From Deinococcus aerius (GTDB taxonomy: Bacteria; Deinococcota; Deinococci; Deinococcales; Deinococcaceae): a stretch of 64,000 nucleotides of DNA. The number at the start of each line of letters is the position of its first letter. Positions within the stretch are counted from its first letter, which is position 1. This document shows, in pieces, positions 40,154-48,759 of the stretch. The stretch covers positions 1-64,000 of the forward strand of contig NZ_BFAG01000010.1 of assembly GCF_002897375.1 (NCBI RefSeq). The letters run 5' to 3'. Below the pieces are notes generated by a model. It did no database searches. It was not told the DNA's origin and worked only from the letters and a program-made list of their open reading frames with translations. Made by a program: the position numbers and the translations under genes.

Positions 40154-40237
40154 TTCGGGCGGACCCCAGGGGGACCGGGCGGCGTTCCCGGCCCCCTGGC
40201 ACGTGATGGACCCCGCCGCACCGCCGAGGTGAACCCT

Positions 40238-41188
40238 ATGGCACTTCCCCAGACGACCGCCGAAGCCTCGACCCCGCCCCTTCGTTCGGCCCTCCAGCCC
40301 AGGCGGCAGGGCGCCCAGGTCCGCACCGGTGCCCTGCGCTGGCTGCTCCTCGGCCCGGCGCTGCTGATCGTAATGGCGACGGTGCTCTACCCGCTGGTCT
40401 CATCCCTGATCACGTCGTTCCGCGACTGGCGGCTGATCTACTCGCCCACGCCCGGCCCCTTCGTGGGCTTGGCCAACTACGCCCGCGCCTTTACCGACGG
40501 CGGCTTCCTGAACAGCCTGCGCGTCAGCACCGAGTACCTGTTCATCTCCGTCACCCTGACGCTGCTCATCGGCCTGGGGATCGCGCTGCTGCTCGCCAAG
40601 CCCACGCGGCTCAACATCTTCGCGCGCACGCTGCTGATCCTCCCCTTCGCGGTCGCCCCGGTGCTCAAGGGCTACAGTTGGCGCTTCATGCTCGACCCCG
40701 ACGCCGGGGTGTACTCCCGCCTGATCGGCGCGGTGGTGCCGCCGCTCAAGGGCTACCTGTGGCTGGGGCACGAGTTCAGCGCGCTCCTGGCGATCGCCAT
40801 GTCGGAGGTGTGGGGCTGGGCCCCGCTCTTCGCGCTGATGTTTATCGGGGCGCTGGGGTCCATCCCCGCCGAGACGACGGAGGCCGCCCGGGTGGACGGG
40901 GCGACGAATACGCAGATCTTCTTCCGCATCACCCTGCCGCTGCTGGCCCCGGTGATCTACATCGTGGCGCTCCTCAAGATCATCTCGGCCCTGAAGATGT
41001 TCGATCAGGTCGTCACCATGACGGGTGGCGGCCCCGGCAACTCGACCCAGACGCTGTACTACTACGTGTACCAGCTCGCGTTCCGCAACCTCGACATGGG
41101 CTACGCCTCGGCGGTGTCGTACCTCCTGGTGGTCGTCATGGGGCTGTTCGCGGTGCTGTACGTGCGCGTGCTGCTGAGGGAGCATTAG
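40238..41188 (+). CDS. Sugar ABC transporter permease (MalF/UgpA type)
   Basis: A 316-residue permease, start ATG 40238 with GAGGT 7 nt upstream. Six transmembrane helices are apparent, starting with LLLGPALLIVMATVLYPLV. The coupling EAA loop is ETTEAARVDGATNTQIFFRI near residues 210-230, and the conserved FNSTQTLYYYVYQ-type motif (NSTQTLYYYVYQLAF) follows. It forms the MalF-like half of a CUT1 importer. The substrate-binding gene is 84 bp upstream and the MalG-like partner begins at the stop. No ATPase gene follows, so a shared MsiK/UgpC-type ATPase encoded elsewhere must energise it. Confidence 0.92.
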   Translation: MALPQTTAEASTPPLRSALQPRRQGAQVRTGALRWLLLGPALLIVMATVLYPLVSSLITSFRDWRLIYSPTPGPFVGLANYARAFTDGGFLNSLRVSTEYLFISVTLTLLIGLGIALLLAKPTRLNIFARTLLILPFAVAPVLKGYSWRFMLDPDAGVYSRLIGAVVPPLKGYLWLGHEFSALLAIAMSEVWGWAPLFALMFIGALGSIPAETTEAARVDGATNTQIFFRITLPLLAPVIYIVALLKIISALKMFDQVVTMTGGGPGNSTQTLYYYVYQLAFRNLDMGYASAVSYLLVVVMGLFAVLYVRVLLREH

Positions 41189-42036
41189 ATGACCACTTCT
41201 GTTGCTGCCAAACGGCCCACCCCCGCCGACGCCTGGGGCAGACGCTCGAAACGCTGGGCACGCTGCTCGTCATCTTCTTCGTGGCCTTCCCGCTGCTGTG
41301 GATGCTGCTGACCGCCTTCAAGACGCAGGCCGACACCTATTCCCCCAAACTGTTCTTCCAGCCCACGCTCGACAACTTCCGCGCGGTCTTCTCCAACCCG
41401 ATCTTCCTGGGATCGCACGTCTGGGTGAGCGCGCTGGTGTCGTTCATGACGGTCGCCATCACCGTGCCGCTGGGGGCCGCCGCCGCCTACGTCATCTCGC
41501 GGCACCGCTTCCGGGGGCGCGAGACGCTGTCGCTGCTCATCCTGATGACCCAGTTCATCCCGGCAGTGGTCGTCGCCATCCCCTTCTTCACGCTGTTTCG
41601 CAGCCTGAACCTCATCGACACGGCGACCGGGCTGGTCATCCTCTACCTGTCGTTCGCGCTGCCCTACGCGATCTGGCTGCTGCGCGGCTTTTTCGACGCG
41701 CTCCCGGTGGAGGTCGAGGAGGCGTCCTTCATCGACGGGTGTAACGAGGTGCAGACGCTGCGCTACGTGACCATCCCGCTCATCATGCCGGGCATCCTGG
41801 TCTCGGCGGTCTTCGCCTTCATCTCGGCCTGGAACGAGTTCTTCTTCGCGCTGATCCTGGCGCGCTCCAACACCCAGACGCTGCCCATCGCCATCCAGGG
41901 CATCTCCGGGGCGAAGGGCCCCGAGTGGCAGCAGGTCGCGGCGGCCAGCATGGTCGTGATGGTGCCGATCATGGTGATGTCGCTCTTTATCCGCCGCTAT
42001 TTCGTGGAGGGGATTACCGTCGGGGCGGTGAAGTGA
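41189..42036 (+). pseudogene. Sugar ABC transporter permease (MalG/UgpE type), frameshifted near its start
   Basis: From the ATG at 41189, with a GAGGGA site, frame 2 gives MTTSVAAKRPTPADAW. The clear permease sequence (GQTLETLGTLLVIFFVAFPL to the stop at 42036) is in frame 1. The 848-bp span is one base short of whole codons, so a single-base deletion between about 41224 and 41240 is the simplest reading. From there on it is intact: six helices, the EAA loop EEASFIDGCNEVQTLRYVTI and FISAWNEFFFALIL. No in-frame ATG or GTG with a ribosome site exists before the first helix. Either a sequencing error or a real, recent loss that would disable the importer. Confidence 0.8.
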
Positions 42037-42167
42037 GCCAGTCCCGGGGCCGCAACTCCAGACCCAAACAGGCCAAAGCGAGTGTTCAGGCGGCCCCCTC
42101 GGCCAGCGGGGCAGCCTCTCTCACGGTGCCCTCGCCGCGCCCCACCGCCCGAAGGAGAACGCCCCGA

Positions 42168-43247
42168 ATGGAAGACCGAGTTCAGGCCCCCCTGCCCGTG
42201 TTCGACTTCGCCGACCACCCCGACATTTCGGACTTCGAGCAGGCCGCCGATACCGGGAGGCGGCAGCCGCTCGCGGGCTTCGACCCGGATTACACCGATA
42301 TCGTCGATTACATCGTTCGCTGTACCCACAAAATATGGGAGGAGAAGGGCGTCGGCCTGATCTACACCCACTACGGCCACAACGCCACCGTCCACTACTC
42401 CAGCGGCGTGATGTACGGGCGCGAGGGCATGGTCGTGAACACCTTGCAGCGCCAGGCCGCCTACGCCGACCGCCGCGCCTACGCCGACGACGTGATCTGG
42501 AGCGGCAACGAGCGGGACGGCTTTTACACCTCGCACCGGGTGATGAGCCTGGGGACGAACACCGGGTACACCGAGTTCGGGCCGCCGACGGGCCGCAAGA
42601 TCCAGCGCTGGGGCTTCGCCGACTGCTTCAGCGTGCGCAACAGGATCGTCGAGGAATGGCTGATGAGCGACGCCATCACCGAGCTGCGCCAGATGGGCTA
42701 CGACCCGTTGGCGCTGGCCCGCGCCTCGGTGCTTCCCTGGCGTCCGCATACTCACGGGGAGGTGGACCGGCTGCCGACCGGGCAGCAGGCGCCGGAGTTC
42801 GTGACGGTGCCGAACGCCGACGAGGACCCGCAGGGCTTCATTCGGGCGATCTTGCAAAACCTCTGGAACGCTCGCCTCGTCAACATGGTCCGCGCCCATT
42901 ACTCGCCGGGCCACGTCGCCTTCGTGCCCGATTCGCGCAAGCTGTACGGGTACGGTGACTACGAGAATTTCGTCATTACGCTGATGGCTTGTTTTCCCGA
43001 CCTCGCCATGACGATAGACCATCAATGCCATCTGGGGGACGAGCAGCGGGGCTACCGGGTTGCCACCCGCTTCACGTTGCAAGGGACGCACGAGGGCTAC
43101 GGCCCTTACGGTGCCCCGACCGGACGACGCATCTTCCTGATCGGCGGGTCGCACCACATCATCCGCGGGGGCAGGGTCGTTCAGGAGTGGACGCTGTTCG
43201 ACGAATTCGCCCTGCTGAGGCAGCTCTACGCCCGGATGGAGGGTTGA
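42168..43247 (+). CDS. Two-domain SnoaL/NTF2-like protein A
   Basis: A 359-residue soluble protein, start ATG 42168 with GAAGGAG upstream; 131 bp separate it from the permease, the longest gap in the operon. It consists of two SnoaL-like cone-shaped domains. Domain 1 (about 38-175) has DIVDYIVRCTHKIWEEK, FYTSHR, GPPTGRKI and RIVEEWL. Domain 2 (about 218-355) has LWNARLVN, GTHEGYGPYGAPTGRR and VVQEWTLFDEFALL. The PTGR and EEW/QEW pair recurs in both halves, showing internal duplication. SnoaL folds act as cyclases, isomerases or binding proteins, so no reaction can be named. The linker carries HTHGEVDRLPTGQQAP, shared with B and C. Confidence 0.82.
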   Translation: MEDRVQAPLPVFDFADHPDISDFEQAADTGRRQPLAGFDPDYTDIVDYIVRCTHKIWEEKGVGLIYTHYGHNATVHYSSGVMYGREGMVVNTLQRQAAYADRRAYADDVIWSGNERDGFYTSHRVMSLGTNTGYTEFGPPTGRKIQRWGFADCFSVRNRIVEEWLMSDAITELRQMGYDPLALARASVLPWRPHTHGEVDRLPTGQQAPEFVTVPNADEDPQGFIRAILQNLWNARLVNMVRAHYSPGHVAFVPDSRKLYGYGDYENFVITLMACFPDLAMTIDHQCHLGDEQRGYRVATRFTLQGTHEGYGPYGAPTGRRIFLIGGSHHIIRGGRVVQEWTLFDEFALLRQLYARMEG

Positions 43248-43250
43248 GGC

Positions 43251-44339
43251 GTGACGGTCGAGCGCAGCCGGACCGGTCCTGCCATCTTCGATTTCGCCGA
43301 CCACCCCGACATCTCGGACTTCGAGCAGGCCGCGGGCACCGGGAGGCGACAACCGCTGGCGGGCTTCGATGCCGGTTACACGGACATCGTGGACTACATC
43401 GTGCGGTGTACCCACAAAATTTGGGAGGAAAAGGCCATCGGCCTGATCTACACCCACTACGCGCACAACGTCATCCTGCACACCTCGTTCGGCGTGACTT
43501 ATGGGCGCGAGGCGGTGGTGCGGAACACCCTGCAAAGCCAGGCGGGCTTCACGAGTGGACGCGGGTACGCCGACGACGTGATCTGGGGCGGCGACGAGAC
43601 AAGGGGCTTTTACACCTCCCACCGCGTGCGCGGCTCGTCCGTCAACACCGGCCCGACCCTGCACGGCCCGCCCACCTTCCGCCGGTCGGCGCGCTGGGGC
43701 ATCGCGGACTGCTTCATCCGGGAGAACCGCATCGTGGAGGAGTGGCTCTTCCACGACGGGGCGAGCAGCCTGCGGCAGATGGGGTACGACCCGGTGGTTC
43801 TGGCGAAAAGGGCGGTGCTTCGGGGCGGGCCACACACGCGCGGCGAGGTGGACCGCCTTCCGACGGGCCAGCAGGCCCCCGCCTTTCTGGACGTACCGGG
43901 TGGAGAAGCGGACCCGCCGGGCTTTATTGCCGCCCTCCTGCACAACCTCTGGAACGCCCGCCTCGTCAATATGGTGCGCGACCATTACGCGCCCGGTCTC
44001 GTGGCCTACGTCCCGGGGGAGCGCAAGCTGTACGGGTATGGCGAGTACGAGAACTTCGTCATTACGCTGCTTGCCAGTTTTCCCGACCTGGCGCTGACGG
44101 CGGACCATCAATGCGTGTTGGGTGACGAGCGGCGGGGCTTCCGGGTCGCCACCCGCTTCACGTTGCAAGGGACGCACGAGGGCTACGGCCCCTACGGCGC
44201 CCCGACCGGACGGCGCGTCTTCCTGATCGGGGCCAGCCATCACGTCATCCAGGGCGGCAGGGTCACCCGGGAGTGGACGCTCTTCGACGAATTCGCCCTG
44301 CTCACCCAGCTCCACGCCCGCCAGGAGGCCCAGCAGTGA
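43251..44339 (+). CDS. Two-domain SnoaL/NTF2-like protein B
   Basis: A 362-residue paralogue of protein A, beginning at GTG 43251 only 3 bp after its stop. Apart from a replaced N-terminus (MTVERSRTGPAIFDFADHPD) it aligns along its whole length, including the LPTGQQAP linker and GTHEGYGPYGAPTGRR. Domain 1 differs most: the FGPPTGRKIQ of A becomes HGPPTFRRSA, losing the Gly-Arg of the PTGR motif, which suggests a changed ligand or loss of activity in that half. The stop overlaps the start of C as GTGA. Confidence 0.82.
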   Translation: MTVERSRTGPAIFDFADHPDISDFEQAAGTGRRQPLAGFDAGYTDIVDYIVRCTHKIWEEKAIGLIYTHYAHNVILHTSFGVTYGREAVVRNTLQSQAGFTSGRGYADDVIWGGDETRGFYTSHRVRGSSVNTGPTLHGPPTFRRSARWGIADCFIRENRIVEEWLFHDGASSLRQMGYDPVVLAKRAVLRGGPHTRGEVDRLPTGQQAPAFLDVPGGEADPPGFIAALLHNLWNARLVNMVRDHYAPGLVAYVPGERKLYGYGEYENFVITLLASFPDLALTADHQCVLGDERRGFRVATRFTLQGTHEGYGPYGAPTGRRVFLIGASHHVIQGGRVTREWTLFDEFALLTQLHARQEAQQ

Positions 44340-45451
44340 CTGACGACATCCAGCCACTTCCCGTCTTCGATTTCGCCGACCGGCCGGACATCGCCGACTT
44401 CGAGCGTGCGGCCAATACCGGGCGCAGACAGCCGCTGCGGGGCTTCGATGCCGACTACACCGACATTGTGGACTACATCGTGCGGTGTACCCACAAGATC
44501 TGGGAAGAAAAGGCCATCGGGCTGATCTACACGCATTACGCGCATAACGCGGTGGTGCATAGCCCCGCTGGCGTGTTCTACGGGCGCGAGACGGTGGTGA
44601 GAAACACCCTCCAGAATCAGGCGATCTGGGGCGACCTGCGGGCCTACGCGGACGACGTGATCTGGGGCGGCAACGAGGACGAGGGGTATTACAGCTCCCA
44701 CCGCCACGTCAACACCGCCACGCACACCGGCTACACCGAGTTCGGGCCGCCGACGGGCCGCAAGATCCTGTACTGGGGCATTGCCGATTGCCTGATCCGC
44801 GAGAACCGGATCGTGGAGGAGTGGCTGACCCATGACGGCGTGACCATCGTGAAGCAGATGGGGTATGACCCGCTGAGCCTGGCAAAACAGGCCGTCCTGC
44901 CCGCCACGCTCCACACCCACGGCGAGATAGACCGCCTGCCTACGGGTCAGCAGGCACCGGAATTCGCGCCCGTGCCGAACGCTGACGGGGACCCGCAGGG
45001 CTTCATCCGGGCCGTCTGGCAGAACCTGTGGAATGCACGGCTCGTCAACATGGTGCGCGAGCACTACGCCCCCGGCCTCGTCGCCTTCCTGCCCGACGCG
45101 CGTAAGCTGTACGGCTACGGCGACTACGAGAACTTCGTGATCACGCTGATGGCCTGCTTTCCCGATCTGGCGGTCACCGTGGATCACCAATGCGTGCTGG
45201 GCGACGAGCGGCGCGGCTACCGGGTGGCGACCCGCTCCACCTTCCAGGGCACCCACGAGGGGTACGGGCCGTACGGCGCCCCCACCGGGCGGCGCGTCTC
45301 CATGATCGTGATCAGCCACCACACCATCCAGGGCGGCAGGGTCGTGAAGGAATGGACGGTCTTTGACGAGTTCGCGCTTCTCAAACAACTGCATGGGCGG
45401 ATCGGGGGTGCCAGTGACAGCGGACCGGATGTCATCGAAGCCAGCCAGTGA
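44336..45451 (+). CDS. Two-domain SnoaL/NTF2-like protein C
   Basis: A 371-residue paralogue starting at GTG 44336 with AGGAGG 7-8 nt upstream, coupled to B by a GTGA overlap. It retains the intact FGPPTGRKI motif in domain 1, the LPTGQQAP linker and the domain 2 block with GTHEGYGPYGAPTGRR. Unique traits are SHRHVNTATHTGYTEFG in domain 1 and a Ser-rich C-terminal tail (GGASDSGPDVIEASQ). The tail overlaps the probable start of protein D. Function as for the others unknown. Confidence 0.82.
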   Translation: MTDDIQPLPVFDFADRPDIADFERAANTGRRQPLRGFDADYTDIVDYIVRCTHKIWEEKAIGLIYTHYAHNAVVHSPAGVFYGRETVVRNTLQNQAIWGDLRAYADDVIWGGNEDEGYYSSHRHVNTATHTGYTEFGPPTGRKILYWGIADCLIRENRIVEEWLTHDGVTIVKQMGYDPLSLAKQAVLPATLHTHGEIDRLPTGQQAPEFAPVPNADGDPQGFIRAVWQNLWNARLVNMVREHYAPGLVAFLPDARKLYGYGDYENFVITLMACFPDLAVTVDHQCVLGDERRGYRVATRSTFQGTHEGYGPYGAPTGRRVSMIVISHHTIQGGRVVKEWTVFDEFALLKQLHGRIGGASDSGPDVIEASQ

Positions 45452-46523
45452 GCACGAGGAACGCGCCCGGCTCACGGTGGACGAACGCGACCTCGGGCCC
45501 CAGATGGCCCCGGTGGTGGCCGGGCGGCGGCAGAGCCTGGAAGGCTTCGAGGCCGATTACACCGACATCGTGGACTACATCATCCGGTGTACCCACAAGA
45601 TCTGGGAGGACAAGGCGGTCGGCCTGATCTACACCCACTACGCGCACAACACCCCGGTCCACCTCTCGGACGCCGAGTTCTACGGGCGCGATCAGGTCGT
45701 CGAGAACACCGTGCGGACGCTGGCGGCCTTTCCCGACCTGCGCCTCTTCGGCGACGAGGTGATCTGGAGCGGCAACGACCGGGATGGCTTTCACTCCTCG
45801 CACCGGGTCACCTGGAGCGGGCACAACCTCGGCCACAGCATCTACGGCCCGCCCACCGGGAGACGGGTGCAGCGCCGCGAGATCGCCCACTGCGTCGTGC
45901 GCCGGGGCCGCATCGTGGAGGAGTGGATCGTCCACGACGAGACCGCGCTGATCCGCCAGCTCGGGCTCGATGAGGTCGAACTCGCCCGCACCCTCGCCCG
46001 GATGGAGGCAGAACTGGGGTGGCAGAGTCCCGGTGACCTCGTCGGCGAGGTGCCCCGGCTGCCCGGCCAGGGCCACCCACCCGTCCAGCTCGACGGCGAC
46101 CCCCGCGACCCGGACGCGCTGCCGGGCCTACTCTACGGGCTGGTCTGGAACGCGCGGATGCTGAATTACCTGGCCGAGTATTACGCGCCGAACGCCGTGG
46201 TCTGGGTGCCCGGCAACCGCCGCCTGGAGGGGCACGGCGACCTCACCGCCTACGTGCTGGGGCTGCTGGCCGCCTTTCCCGACGGGGCGATGAGTGTGGA
46301 CCACGTCGCCTGGATAGGGAGCGAGGCGCAGGGGTACAAGGTCGCGGCGCGCTGGACCTTTCAGGGGACCCACGGTGGGCCGGGACCCTATGGCCCCCCC
46401 ACGGGGCGGCGGGTGCGGGTGCTGGGAATCAGCCACTTCGAGGTGCGCGGTGGGCGCATCGAGCGCGAGTACATGGTCTGGGACGAGTTCGCCCTGCTCA
46501 AGCAGGTGTACCGGCCCGGGTGA
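45414..46523 (+). CDS. Two-domain SnoaL/NTF2-like protein D (divergent)
   Basis: About 369 residues if read from GTG 45414; GTG 45408 and ATG 45429 are alternatives. It is the most divergent paralogue. The PVFDFADHPDI leader is lost, but DIVDYIIRCTHKIWEDK, HSSHRV, YGPPTGRRV and RIVEEWIVHDE are kept. The domain linker is rewritten (ELGWQSPGDLVGEVPRLPGQ). Domain 2 has GTHGGPGPYGPPTGRRVRV and EYMVWDEFALLKQV. The start lies within the end of C (38-bp overlap), so all four genes form one translationally coupled block. Confidence 0.78.
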   Translation: MTADRMSSKPASEHEERARLTVDERDLGPQMAPVVAGRRQSLEGFEADYTDIVDYIIRCTHKIWEDKAVGLIYTHYAHNTPVHLSDAEFYGRDQVVENTVRTLAAFPDLRLFGDEVIWSGNDRDGFHSSHRVTWSGHNLGHSIYGPPTGRRVQRREIAHCVVRRGRIVEEWIVHDETALIRQLGLDEVELARTLARMEAELGWQSPGDLVGEVPRLPGQGHPPVQLDGDPRDPDALPGLLYGLVWNARMLNYLAEYYAPNAVVWVPGNRRLEGHGDLTAYVLGLLAAFPDGAMSVDHVAWIGSEAQGYKVAARWTFQGTHGGPGPYGPPTGRRVRVLGISHFEVRGGRIEREYMVWDEFALLKQVYRPG

Positions 46524-46533
46524 AAGGACCCTC

Positions 46534-47817
46534 ATGGAGTATTTCAAGCAGGCCGCCCCCCAGCCGCCTTCGGTCAATCAGGAAATCCGCGACACCGTTT
46601 CGCGCATCCTCTCCGACGTGGAGCGTGAGGGCCTGGTCGCCGTCCGGCGCTACAGCGAGCAGTTCGACGGCCACAGCCCACCTTCCTTCCGCATGTCTCA
46701 GGAGGAGATTGCCCGGGTCACCTCGGAGGTCGAGGATTCCGTGGCCCGCGCCATTGACTTCAGCCTGGAGCAGGTCAAGGGTTTCGCCGCGTTGCAGCGC
46801 CGCACGCTGGTGGACTTCGAGGCGGAGACCTTGCCCGGCGTGACCATCGGGCAGAAGCAGATTCCGGTGAACGCGGTGGGGGCGTACATTCCGGGAGGGC
46901 GCTATCCCATCACGGCGGCCCCGGCGATGACGATTGGCGTGCCGAAAGCGGCGGGGGTGCCCCGAGTTGTGGCATGCGCGCCCGTTCAGCGCGGCACCGG
47001 GCGCATCAATCCCTCCCAGCTCTATGGCATCGTGCAGAGCGGGGCCGACGAGATCTACACCATCGGGGGCGCGCAGGCGATGGCGGCGATGGCTTTCGGG
47101 CTGGAGGGCAGCCCACCCCTGGAGGCCGTGGACATGCTCGTGGGTGCGGGCAACGCCTACGTCGCCGAGGCCAAGCGGCAACTCTTCGGGGTGGTGGGGA
47201 TTGACCTGCTGGCCGGGCCCACCGAAATCTGCATCCTGGCCGACGACTCCGCCGACCCGGAACTCGTGGCCGCTGACCTGCTGGCCCAGGCGGAGCACGG
47301 GGTCAACTCGCAGTCGGTCCTGATTACCACCTCGCGCCCACTCGCCGAGGCCGTCACGCGCGAGATCGAGCGACAGCTCGCGGGCCTGCCCACCGCCGAC
47401 GCCGCCGGGGCTTCCTGGCGCGACTACGGCGAGATCATCCTGGTCGAGTCCGACGAGGAGATGGCGCGGGTGTCCGACCGGGTGGCCTCCGAGCACCTGG
47501 AGGTGCAGACCCGCGATCCCGACTGGTTCCTCGCGCGGCTCACGAACTACGGCTCGCTCTTCCTGGGGCGGAACGCGGCGGTGGCCTACGCGGACAAGGG
47601 CATCGGCACGAACCACGTCCTGCCCACGAGCCGGGCGGCCCGGTACACGGGCGGCCTGTGGGTCGGCAAGTTCATCAAGACCGTCACCTGGCAGCGGGTC
47701 GCGGACGCGGCCAACGCGACAGTCGCCCCGCCCTTCATCACGATGGCCGACACGGAGGGGATGGTCGGCCACGCGGACTCCATGCGCCTGAGACTCCGCG
47801 GGGCGTCTGGGGACTGA
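46534..47817 (+). CDS. Histidinol dehydrogenase-family enzyme (second copy)
   Basis: A 427-residue HisD homologue, start ATG 46534 with GAAAGGA upstream. The same core as the 34817 gene is present: [53 protein letters not shown] and [18 protein letters not shown]. Metal positions are conserved (AQAEHGVNS; YADKGIGTNH; MVGHADSMRLR) and the catalytic ASEHLEV is kept. The two copies are clearly homologous but far from identical, and each is in a different arm of the regulon, so they may oxidise two alcohol intermediates. The stop overlaps the nitrilase ATG (TGATG). Confidence 0.88.
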   Translation: MEYFKQAAPQPPSVNQEIRDTVSRILSDVEREGLVAVRRYSEQFDGHSPPSFRMSQEEIARVTSEVEDSVARAIDFSLEQVKGFAALQRRTLVDFEAETLPGVTIGQKQIPVNAVGAYIPGGRYPITAAPAMTIGVPKAAGVPRVVACAPVQRGTGRINPSQLYGIVQSGADEIYTIGGAQAMAAMAFGLEGSPPLEAVDMLVGAGNAYVAEAKRQLFGVVGIDLLAGPTEICILADDSADPELVAADLLAQAEHGVNSQSVLITTSRPLAEAVTREIERQLAGLPTADAAGASWRDYGEIILVESDEEMARVSDRVASEHLEVQTRDPDWFLARLTNYGSLFLGRNAAVAYADKGIGTNHVLPTSRAARYTGGLWVGKFIKTVTWQRVADAANATVAPPFITMADTEGMVGHADSMRLRLRGASGD

Positions 47818-48716
47818 TGGCGAGGGTTCTGCCGCTGGCCGCCGTGCAGGAGGCCCCATGTCCCGCTGACGCGCCGCTGAGCCTGTTCGCAAACCATGTT
47901 CAGGCGCTGACGGCGGCCTTTCCGCAGACGCGGCTCATCGTCTACCCCGAACTCCACCTGTTCGGAACGGAGGGGCCCCTGAGGCGGGAGATGCTGCTGG
48001 ACATGGCCGAGCCGCTCTCCGGCCCGCGCATGGCGGCCCTGGGAGAACTGGCGGGGGACCTGGGTGTGTGGCTGGTGCCGGGCAGCGTGTGCGAGCGGGG
48101 CCCTGGGGGGCAACTCTTCAACACCGCCGTCGCCCTCTCACCCGAGGGACAACTCGCCGCGTCGTATCGCAAGGTCTTTCCCTGGCGCCCGTACGAGCCC
48201 TTCGCCCCGGGCGACCGCTTCGTGACCTTCGACCTGCCCGGAGTCGGGCGGGCGGGCTTCTCCATCTGCTACGACGCCTGGTTCCCGGAGGTCACCCGCC
48301 ACCTCGCCTGGATGGGCGCCGAGGTGGTGCTCAACCTCGTGAAGACGACGACCTGCGACCGCGCCCAGGAGGTGATCCTGGCGCGGGCGAACGCCATCGT
48401 CAATCAGGTGTTCGTGGTGAGCGTGAACTGCGCCGGGCCGGTGGGGACGGGTCGCAGCCTCGTCGTGGACCCGGAGGGGATCGTCCGGGCCGAGACGGTC
48501 GGGGCAGAGCAAACCGTCCTGACCCATGTGCTCGACCTCGATCACGTTCCGCGCGCTCGGCAGTACGGCACGGTGGGACTGACCCGGCCCTGGGAGCAGT
48601 TTCAGCCCGGCGACCCGTCCCTGCCCTTGCCGCTGTACGGGGGAAGCATCGCCCCGGAGCGGTGGCACCCGGCCTCCCCGGAAGGACCCCGGGTGGTGGA
48701 GGGACGTGCCGAATGA
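47817..48716 (+). CDS. Carbon-nitrogen hydrolase (nitrilase superfamily)
   Basis: A 299-residue amidase/nitrilase-fold enzyme that cleaves a non-peptide C-N bond. The catalytic triad is visible: Glu45 (VYPELHLFG), Lys119 (SYRKVFPWRP) and Cys151 (GFSICYDAWFPE). The Glu after the Cys strand is retained. It lies between the second HisD-like enzyme and SnoaL-like protein E and is coupled to the former by a one-base overlap. An amide in the pathway substrate or intermediate is therefore likely, with release of ammonia or an amine; which amide is unknown. Confidence 0.9.
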   Translation: MARVLPLAAVQEAPCPADAPLSLFANHVQALTAAFPQTRLIVYPELHLFGTEGPLRREMLLDMAEPLSGPRMAALGELAGDLGVWLVPGSVCERGPGGQLFNTAVALSPEGQLAASYRKVFPWRPYEPFAPGDRFVTFDLPGVGRAGFSICYDAWFPEVTRHLAWMGAEVVLNLVKTTTCDRAQEVILARANAIVNQVFVVSVNCAGPVGTGRSLVVDPEGIVRAETVGAEQTVLTHVLDLDHVPRARQYGTVGLTRPWEQFQPGDPSLPLPLYGGSIAPERWHPASPEGPRVVEGRAE

Positions 48717-48759
48717 GCGGGGCAGGTCGGCCCGACCGCGCTCTCAACGGAGGAACCGC

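Noticed and set aside
42033..42167. Earlier GTG start (42033) for SnoaL-like protein A
   Set aside because: The added 45 residues are Arg/Ser/Pro-rich and not shared by paralogues; ATG 42168 has GAAGGAG upstream.
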